Of a stretch of DNA of 64,000 nucleotides, positions 58,637 through 64,000 are shown piece after piece. The notes beneath the pieces were generated by a model. That model saw only the letters and a list, made by a program, of their open reading frames with translations, was not told the DNA's origin and did not search any database. The DNA is from Saccharothrix ecbatanensis (lineage in GTDB: Bacteria; Actinomycetota; Actinomycetes; Mycobacteriales; Pseudonocardiaceae), in assembly GCF_014205015.1 (NCBI RefSeq), contig NZ_JACHMO010000001.1, forward strand, positions 620,001-684,000, in the 5' to 3' direction. The translations under genes were made by a program, and so were the position numbers. Within the stretch, counting starts at the first letter, position 1. Every line of letters starts with the position of its first letter.

Positions 58637-58667
58637 CGCTAAAGTCTCACACTGATGTGAGAGTCAA
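58637..58667 (-). promoter_or_regulatory. MerR-type promoter and operator for the MFS gene
   Basis: On the minus strand TTGACT (58662-58667) and TTAGCG (58637-58642) are 19 bp apart. The 18-bp palindrome TCTCACACTGATGTGAGA (58645-58662) fills the spacer. This over-long spacer is the hallmark of MerR-activated promoters. Confidence 0.75.
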
Positions 58668-58683
58668 GTCAGGCGGAGAACCC

Positions 58684-59061
58684 ATGCGAATCGGCGAACT
58701 CGCGCGCCGGACCGGTGTCAGCCAACGGTTGCTGCGCTACTACGAAGACCAGGGCCTGCTCAACCCGACCCGGCGTTCGAGCGGCTATCGGGAGTACGCG
58801 GACTCCGACGTGGTGGCGGTGGCGCACATCCGGAACCTGCTCGCCGCCGGCCTGTCCACCACCACGATCGCGGATGTGCTGCCCTGCATGGGAAAGGACG
58901 GCGAACGGCTCATCGCCGACTGTCCCGAACTCGTGGACGACCTCTACCGCGAGCGTGAGCGCATGACCGCGTCCATCCACGCCCTCGAAACCGCCCGAGC
59001 CACCCTCGACGGCATCATCGCGACCGCACCGCCTTCCCTCGCCCGGACCGCCGCCGGCTGA
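58684..59061 (+). CDS. MerR-family regulator
   Basis: 125 residues from ATG 58684. The winged helix reads MRIGELARRTGVSQRLLRYY followed by EDQGLLNPTRRSSGYREY; a dimerisation coiled coil ends the protein, with no large ligand domain. One Cys near LPCMGKD and another in IADCPE could sense a ligand or thiol, but no metal-binding motif is evident. It is likely to activate the divergent MFS gene. Confidence 0.93.
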   Translation: MRIGELARRTGVSQRLLRYYEDQGLLNPTRRSSGYREYADSDVVAVAHIRNLLAAGLSTTTIADVLPCMGKDGERLIADCPELVDDLYRERERMTASIHALETARATLDGIIATAPPSLARTAAG

Positions 59062-59065
59062 ATCC

Positions 59066-60001
59066 TCAGTACCGGTCGCGCAGCCAGCCGCCGAGTGCGC
59101 GCAGCCGGTCGGCGAGCGCGGTCGGTTCGACGACGTCCAGGTCGAGGTTGAGGTACACGAGCCACCGGGCCGCCCAGTCGAGGTCGTCGGCGCCGAAGTG
59201 GAGTTCGCACTCGTCGTCGTCATCGTCGATCACGGTGGCGACGCTCGGGTCGACCAGTTCACGCACGAGGTCCGCCGACGTGTGCACCCGCACGCGCACA
59301 CGGTGGCGTGATGGGCCGTGGGCCAGGGTGTCCGAGACGAACGCGGCGGCGTCGGCCGGTGGTTCGGGGATCGGGTAGCGGGTTCCGAGCGGCTGGACGT
59401 GGTCGACCCGGTCGAGGGCGTAGACGACCCAGGCCGTGGCGCCGCGCGGGCACGCGACGACGTACCAGCGTCCCCGCAGGGTGACGAGCCGGTGCGGCTG
59501 CACGTCGATCGGCCTCGCCTCGGCCGCGTCGTGACGGCGGTGCCGGATGCGGATGGCTTCGCCCGCACGGCACGCGATCGCGGTGGGGATGAGCACGTCA
59601 CGGTCCGCGCCGCGCCGGGACGGCAGCGACTGCACCTCGGCCAGCGCGGTGAGCCGGGTGCGCCAGCGCGACGGCACGACCTGCGTCAACTTGGCCAAGG
59701 CCGTGATCGCGGCGGCTTCGAGGCCGTCCACCGCGACCGCCGTGCGAAGTCCGATGGCGACGGCGGCCACCTCGTCGGCGTCAAGCAGCAACGGGGGCAT
59801 CGCGTGGCCGGACGCCAGCCGGTAGCCACCTTCCCGACCGGCCTCGGCGTCGATGCGGTAGCCGATGTCGCGCAGCTGGGCGATGTCACGGCGGGCGGTG
59901 CGCTCGGTGACGCCGAGCCGGGCCGCGAGCCGGGTGGCGGAGATGCCGGGGTGCGCCTGGAGCAGGGCCAACGTCTCCAAGCGGCGGCTGGTGGTGTTCA
60001 C
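59066..60001 (-). CDS. YafY-type WYL-domain regulator
   Basis: 311 residues from GTG 60001. HTH_11 reads ATRLAARLGVTERTARRDIA, the middle YRLASGHAMPPLLLDADEV and the WYL region TLRGRWYVVACPRGATAWVV (WYV instead of WYL). It is a close paralogue in layout of the WYL gene at 47387. It is divergent from an SRPBCC gene, with a nested palindrome between them. Confidence 0.92.
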   Translation of the reverse strand: MNTTSRRLETLALLQAHPGISATRLAARLGVTERTARRDIAQLRDIGYRIDAEAGREGGYRLASGHAMPPLLLDADEVAAVAIGLRTAVAVDGLEAAAITALAKLTQVVPSRWRTRLTALAEVQSLPSRRGADRDVLIPTAIACRAGEAIRIRHRRHDAAEARPIDVQPHRLVTLRGRWYVVACPRGATAWVVYALDRVDHVQPLGTRYPIPEPPADAAAFVSDTLAHGPSRHRVRVRVHTSADLVRELVDPSVATVIDDDDDECELHFGADDLDWAARWLVYLNLDLDVVEPTALADRLRALGGWLRDRY

Positions 60002-60017
60002 CGGACCATCGTCCGTT

Positions 60018-60048
60018 CCCTACCCTGACAGTACCTGTCCGGGTAGGG
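60018..60048. promoter_or_regulatory. Nested palindrome, candidate WYL operator
   Basis: Outer arms CCCTACCC (60018-60025) and GGGTAGGG (60041-60048) enclose inner arms GACAG (60027-60031) and CTGTC (60035-60039). Only one pair of bases in the 31-bp element is mismatched. It covers the spacer between the WYL and SRPBCC genes. Confidence 0.75.
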
Positions 60049-60064
60049 GACCACACTGGATCGC

Positions 60065-60511
60065 ATGGCACAGAAGACGCGGAACGAGGTCGGGCACACC
60101 CGCGACGCCGGTTGGCAGATCGGGGTGTCGAAGACGGTGGACCACCCGGTCGCGGACGTGTGGGACTTCATCACGTCGCCGGCGGGTGTCGCGATCTGGT
60201 TGGGCGAGGGCGTCACCGTGTCGTCGGAACTCGGCGCGGGCTACGAGACCGCCGCCGGCGTGCGGGGCGAGACGCGGGGCTTCCGCGAACTGGACCGCGT
60301 CCGGCTCACGTGGCAGCCGCGCGACTGGACGCACGACACGACCTTGCAGCTCACGGTGAGTTCGGCGGGGGAGGGGCGGGCGAGGCTGGTGGTCCACCAG
60401 GAACGCCTGGCCGACGCGACCGAACGCGAGCAGCAGCGCCGGCACTGGAAGGGCGTCGTCGCCGCGCTCGTCGAAGCCCTGACGGCATTCGGCGATAAGC
60501 CGTCCGGGTGA
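60065..60511 (+). CDS. SRPBCC (AHSA1/START-like) domain protein
   Basis: 148 residues from ATG 60065. The pattern QIGVSKTVDHPVADVWDFIT, VAIWLGEGV, ELDRVRLTWQPRDW and a C-terminal helix (HWKGVVAALVEALTAF) matches the AHSA1-like SRPBCC fold, which holds a hydrophobic ligand. No enzymatic residue is evident. The divergent WYL gene probably regulates it. Confidence 0.87.
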   Translation: MAQKTRNEVGHTRDAGWQIGVSKTVDHPVADVWDFITSPAGVAIWLGEGVTVSSELGAGYETAAGVRGETRGFRELDRVRLTWQPRDWTHDTTLQLTVSSAGEGRARLVVHQERLADATEREQQRRHWKGVVAALVEALTAFGDKPSG

Positions 60512-60577
60512 TCGCCTTGACCGGTAACGTAACCGTCACGACATTCGGCGGGTCGACGGCGGGCGAGGTGTGGACCG

Positions 60578-61696
60578 GTGCAGGGGGAGGCCGCGCGGCT
60601 GTTGGGGCGGTTCGGTCGCCGGTACGGGGCAGCCGTGCGCGTTGCCGCCCTGCCCCTCATCGGCGCGATCGCGCTGCTCCGGGTCTCGTCCGGGAGAACA
60701 CCGGCCATCGCGTTGACGCTCGCCGTCGCGGTGGCCTGGACCTGCGCGTACGCGTGGTGGGTGAGCAGACATGACGGCCCGTTCGTCGGCCCGGTCGCCC
60801 TCGACGTCGCCGTGTTGCTGGGCGTCTGCCTGAGCCTGCTCTGGACCGACGCGCTGGTGGCGACCACCATGGGGTGGCTCCGGCTCCTGGTCGCCTTCGC
60901 CTGCATGACGTGGCAGTGGCACACCACACCGCTGACCGGCGCGGTCGCCGCTCTGGCCGCCGGCGGGGGGATGATCGCGATCACCGCCGCGGCCGGGATC
61001 CGCCCGACCGTCTCGCAGGTGTGGGTGCTCGCGGTGGCCGCGATGTCCAGGGCGACCTGGGTGCTCGTCGCCCGCGCGGCCGAGCGCGCCGACCGCATCG
61101 CCGCCAAGGCGGAGCAAGCCCGTCGGGAGGCCGCGGTGGCGGCGGCCGTGCGCGCCGAGGAACGTGAGCTCGCGAACTCGCTGCACGACACCGCGGCCAC
61201 CACCCTGCTCATGGTCGGCACGGGACAGGTGCCGCCCGGCGCGAGTTGGCTGGCGCCGCAGGCTCGGCGCGACCTGGAACGGCTGCGTTCCGAAGCCGGG
61301 GCGACGCCCGACCGCGCCGACCTGGTCGACCTGTTGCGCGCCGACCTCGACGCCGGCCACCTCGCGGTCCACCTCGACGCGCCGCAGCGGCTGATGCTGC
61401 CGTTCGGCGTGGCGAGCGCGATCGCCGGCGCGACCCAGGAGGCGCTGAACAACGTGCGTCGGCACGCCGGCACGGACCGGGCGTCGGTCCGGCTGCACGG
61501 CGACCCGCTCGCGCTCCAGGTCGAGATCGTCGACCAGGGCAGGGGGTTCACGGCCGCCGGCGGCTCGATCGCGCGGCGTGGTCTGCGCGAGTCCGTGACC
61601 GGCCGGATGAACCGGGTCGGCGGCCTGGCCACGATCACCTCCGCCGAAGGGGCGGGCACCGTCGTGCGGTTGGAGTGGCGGACCGATCGTGGATGA
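60578..61696 (+). CDS. Membrane sensor histidine kinase
   Basis: 372 residues from GTG 60578. About five membrane helices are followed by a coiled coil and the phospho-acceptor motif ERELANSLHDTAATTLLMV. The ATPase domain has QEALNNVRRHA (N box), IVDQGRGF (G1) and MNRVGGLATI with a final GTVVRLEW. It is the only kinase-competent member of the three-gene set. It overlaps the next gene by 8 bp. Confidence 0.88.
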   Translation: MQGEAARLLGRFGRRYGAAVRVAALPLIGAIALLRVSSGRTPAIALTLAVAVAWTCAYAWWVSRHDGPFVGPVALDVAVLLGVCLSLLWTDALVATTMGWLRLLVAFACMTWQWHTTPLTGAVAALAAGGGMIAITAAAGIRPTVSQVWVLAVAAMSRATWVLVARAAERADRIAAKAEQARREAAVAAAVRAEERELANSLHDTAATTLLMVGTGQVPPGASWLAPQARRDLERLRSEAGATPDRADLVDLLRADLDAGHLAVHLDAPQRLMLPFGVASAIAGATQEALNNVRRHAGTDRASVRLHGDPLALQVEIVDQGRGFTAAGGSIARRGLRESVTGRMNRVGGLATITSAEGAGTVVRLEWRTDRG

Positions 61697-62861
61697 CGAC
61701 CAGCTCGGCCGGCAGACCACGGCACAGCTCCAGCGCGGACTCCGGATCTCGATGTTCGTCGTCGCCGGGGCGATCCTGTTCGGGCTCGGCCTGCTGAACC
61801 TGGCGCGGAACCTGGATGAGTACGACCTGCCGGTGGTCCAGCTCGGCGCGTTCGCGATGCTGGCCGCGGTGCTCGTGGGGGTGGCGGCGCAGGTCGTCCT
61901 GCGGCGGCCACGGGTGGTGTCGCACCGGGTGGCGATCGCCGTGGTGCTCGCCGCGTCCGTGCTGTCGTACCTGGCGCTGCCGAGCGGTCGCACGTCGAGC
62001 GAGGTGGACTGGGTCTTCGGCGCGGCCAACTGGGTCGGCCTGGCCGTGCTGCTCGACCGTCCATTGCGGACGGCGGTGGCGTTCCTCGTGACGCACGAGC
62101 TGCTCGCGTTGGCGAACCTGCTGCTGTTGCACGACGTCGGCCTCCGGTCGTTGTCGCGGTTCGCCACGGGCTCGGTGTCGGTGTTCTGCTTCCCGCTGTG
62201 CGTGGCCGTGGTGGCGGCGGTGTTGCACCGGATCGGCACGGCGGCCGCGGTGGCCACCCAGGAGTTGGAGCGGGTGCGCACGGCGGAAGCCGTCGCGGTG
62301 GCGGCGCACCGGCGTCGCGCGCAGCGGTTCGCCGAACTCGCCGGCACCACCGTGCCGCTGCTCGAAGGGCTCGCCGACCGCTCGCTCGCGCCGTCCGACC
62401 CCGCGGTGCAGCGCCGGAGCGCCATCGAGGCGGCCAGGATGCGGCGGCTGCTCGCCGAGTCGGACACGGTCGAGAACCCGCTGCTGCACGAGCTGCGGCA
62501 CTGCGCGGACATCGCCGACCGCAAGGGCGTCGAGGTCGAGCTGGACGCGCGGGGCCGGTGGCCGGTGCCGCCGGTGGCCGTTCGGCGCGCGCTCACCGAC
62601 GCCGCGTTGACCGCGCTGGCGACGGCCGACTCGTGGGCGCGGGTCACCGTGGTCGGCGATGACGACCTGGTGTCGGTCAACGTGGTCGCGGACGTCGCCG
62701 AGGACATCGGGACCGGGTACGGCGTCGCTGGGGACGGCGCGATCGAGGACTGGGGGGAGACGGGCGCGCCCGCCACGGTGGAATCCGATGTGCGGGTCGA
62801 GACCTTCAGAACTGGCGGCACGGTCTGGACGGAGGCCCGATGGAAGCCCACGGCGAGCTGA
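61689..62861 (+). CDS. Kinase-like membrane protein lacking phospho-acceptor and ATP motifs
   Basis: 390 residues from GTG 61689. It has about six membrane helices, then a helical region (AHRRRAQRFAELAGTTVPLL) in the place of the HisKA_3 domain but without His-Asp. The C-terminal α+β region (VEVELDARGRWPVPPVAVRR, VTVVGDDDLVSVNVV) resembles an HATPase fold without N and G boxes. It overlaps both neighbours (8 and 22 bp). A role as a co-sensor or pseudokinase is inferred. Confidence 0.75.
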   Translation: MDDDQLGRQTTAQLQRGLRISMFVVAGAILFGLGLLNLARNLDEYDLPVVQLGAFAMLAAVLVGVAAQVVLRRPRVVSHRVAIAVVLAASVLSYLALPSGRTSSEVDWVFGAANWVGLAVLLDRPLRTAVAFLVTHELLALANLLLLHDVGLRSLSRFATGSVSVFCFPLCVAVVAAVLHRIGTAAAVATQELERVRTAEAVAVAAHRRRAQRFAELAGTTVPLLEGLADRSLAPSDPAVQRRSAIEAARMRRLLAESDTVENPLLHELRHCADIADRKGVEVELDARGRWPVPPVAVRRALTDAALTALATADSWARVTVVGDDDLVSVNVVADVAEDIGTGYGVAGDGAIEDWGETGAPATVESDVRVETFRTGGTVWTEARWKPTAS

Positions 62862-63517
62862 TCACGGCGGTGATCGTCGACGATCACGCGGCGATCACCG
62901 CCGGCGTGCGGTTCTGGTGCGAGCGGGCCGACCCGCCGATCGCCCTCATCGACGCCGGCGACCGGCTCGCCGGCGTCTGGACCGCGCCCGGCGCCGACGC
63001 CGACGTGGTCATCTTCGACCTGGAACTGGTGCCGGGCAAGCCCGACTTCGGCGAACTCCGGCGGCTCGTGGAAGCCGGTCGCCGCGTGGTCGTGTACTCC
63101 CAGCACGCCGACGACGCGACCGCGATCAAGTGCATCGACCTCGGCGCGCTCGCCTACCTGACCAAGCGCGAAGGCCCCGATCACCTGGTGCCCGCCATCC
63201 GCGCCGTCGCGCACGGACACCCGTACACCGCGCCTTCCCTGTCCGGCGCCCTGGCCGCCGACGAAACCCCCGACCGCCCCCGCCTGTCCCCGCGCGAGAC
63301 CGAGGTGCTGCGGGCGTGGTTCGCGTCGTCGTCCAAGGAACTGGTCGCCGCGAAGCTCCACATCACCGTCAAGACGGTCGACACGTACATCGCCCGGGTC
63401 CGGGTGAAGTACGCGAACGTCGGCCGGGCCGCCCGCACCAAGAGCGAACTCGTCTCGCGGGCGCTCGACGACGGTGTCATCACGCTGGCCGAACTCAACC
63501 AGGCCGCCTCCCCCTAG
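62840..63517 (+). CDS. LuxR-type response regulator
   Basis: 225 residues from ATG 62840. The receiver has VIVDDHAAITAG, the acceptor Asp in VVIFDLELVPGKPDF and the Lys in AYLTKREG. The LuxR domain reads LSPRETEVLRAWFASSSKEL followed by VAAKLHITVKTVDTYIARVR. It is the output of the two upstream membrane proteins. Its target genes are unknown. Confidence 0.9.
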   Translation: MEAHGELITAVIVDDHAAITAGVRFWCERADPPIALIDAGDRLAGVWTAPGADADVVIFDLELVPGKPDFGELRRLVEAGRRVVVYSQHADDATAIKCIDLGALAYLTKREGPDHLVPAIRAVAHGHPYTAPSLSGALAADETPDRPRLSPRETEVLRAWFASSSKELVAAKLHITVKTVDTYIARVRVKYANVGRAARTKSELVSRALDDGVITLAELNQAASP

Positions 63518-63599
63518 GTCCTCCACCGGAACTGTGCCCGCGCGAGCGGATCGGCGGTGTCAGGTGTTCACCCGACACCGAGGGCCCGTGAACGCCCGG

Positions 63600-63639
63600 C
63601 TGCCGTCGTCTGCCGCGGTCTGCCGCCGTCTGCCGCGGA
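63600..63639 (+). repeat. 10-bp tandem repeat (4 copies)
   Basis: CTGCCGTCGT, CTGCCGCGGT, CTGCCGCCGT and CTGCCGCGGA follow each other directly in the spacer before the 74-aa gene. The units vary at two or three positions. The rest of 63518-63746 shows no other clear element. Confidence 0.75.
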
Positions 63640-63746
63640 CCTCACCCCATCGGGTGGCATCGCGGAGCTGGGCCGTGACCGATCCGAGTGCGCCCGGTTA
63701 GGGTTCGCGCGTCCTCTCATCTGGCAGCTCTTCGGAGGGAACCTTC

Positions 63747-63971
63747 GTGGCTATTTCGGCGAACCTGGACAAGCAGCTGGACAAGGCGTACGAGGAACTG
63801 GAGTTGGCGAAGGTCCTCGACGCCCCGGTCGCCGCGTTGGCCGGTGTCAGCGCGGGCGACGCGGAGAAGCTGGCCGCCGCGTTCAACATCAAGACCGTGC
63901 GGGACCTCGGCACCAACAAGCAGTTCAAACTCGCCGCGGCGCTGGTGGCGCTGGAGCAGGCGTCCCGCTAG
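63747..63971 (+). CDS. Small conserved helical protein
   Basis: 74 residues from ATG or in-frame GTG at 63747 (CGGAGGGAACC upstream). It is helical and charged (begins MAISANLDKQLDKAYEELEL). VAALAGVSAGDAEKLAAAFN and IKTVRDLGTNKQF resemble a helix-hairpin-helix turn such as those in DUF4332-like proteins. It could bind DNA or protein, but no function is assigned. Confidence 0.75.
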   Translation: MAISANLDKQLDKAYEELELAKVLDAPVAALAGVSAGDAEKLAAAFNIKTVRDLGTNKQFKLAAALVALEQASR

Positions 63972-64000
63972 CGGGCGATCACCGCAGGCACGCCAGGGTG

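Noticed and set aside
60536..63526. A 996-codon minus-strand open frame over the two-component genes
   Set aside because: It is antisense to three overlapping genes with clear domains and has the low-complexity composition of a high-GC shadow frame.

Overview
The window is high-GC DNA with strong GC3 bias, frequent GTG starts and GGAGG-type ribosome sites. It carries many TetR, WYL, GntR, AraC and MerR regulators beside small enzyme cassettes. This fits a filamentous actinomycete, most likely a Pseudonocardiaceae-type chromosome (inference from gene content; no rRNA or other species marker is present). I see no tRNA, rRNA, CRISPR array, IS element or replication origin.

Layout. 0-5 kb: a partial membrane protein, a DinB-like protein, an AbiEii-type nucleotidyltransferase with an unusual duplicated N-terminus, and a NarL-type two-component pair. 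4.4-7.8 kb: a secreted subtilase-like protein whose catalytic Asp, oxyanion Asn and Ser are replaced, divergent from a trypsin-like/non-specific nuclease fusion. 7.8-16 kb: an FAD monooxygenase with its TetR regulator, a ricin-lectin/SGNH esterase, a DUF4253 protein, a P450 with its TetR regulator, and an MFS pump with a C-terminal winged helix.

16.1-24.8 kb is the most unusual region. A VMAP-type protein with an N-terminal effector-associated domain (EAD), a possible 59-residue peptide, and an FxsT-type STAND/TPR ATPase fused to a SAV_2336-like domain lie on the plus strand. Converging on them is a minus-strand operon with a class III cyclase-like protein carrying a matching C-terminal EAD, a short FxsA-like peptide lacking the FxSxx tail, and a stand-alone HExxH peptide hydroxylase. 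The radical SAM enzyme FxsB, FxsC and the MoxR ATPase usual in related systems are absent. I read this as a hybrid of an FxSxx-COOH-like RiPP locus and an EAD/VMAP conflict system.

24.9-37.5 kb: a CorC/HlyC-like protein, a prolidase-family peptidase, an 840-residue membrane hydrolase, a GNAT enzyme whose start lies in a tandem repeat, an RND permease without an adaptor gene, and an XRE-TPR regulator divergent from a degenerate prim-pol protein. 37.5-45 kb: metH behind a clear S-adenosylhomocysteine riboswitch that appears to control access to the Shine-Dalgarno sequence, then lutABC for lactate oxidation divergent from a GntR/FadR regulator with two perfect 15-bp operators. 45-60 kb: a heme peroxidase/DoxX pair and several regulator-enzyme cassettes (WYL/epoxide hydrolase, AraC/SDR/EthA-like monooxygenase, TetR/SDR, MerR/MFS, WYL/SRPBCC). 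Most have a visible palindromic operator between the divergent genes, and one SDR gene is preceded by a perfect CebR-type box. 60.5-64 kb: a histidine kinase, a kinase-like protein without a phospho-acceptor His, a response regulator and a small conserved protein.
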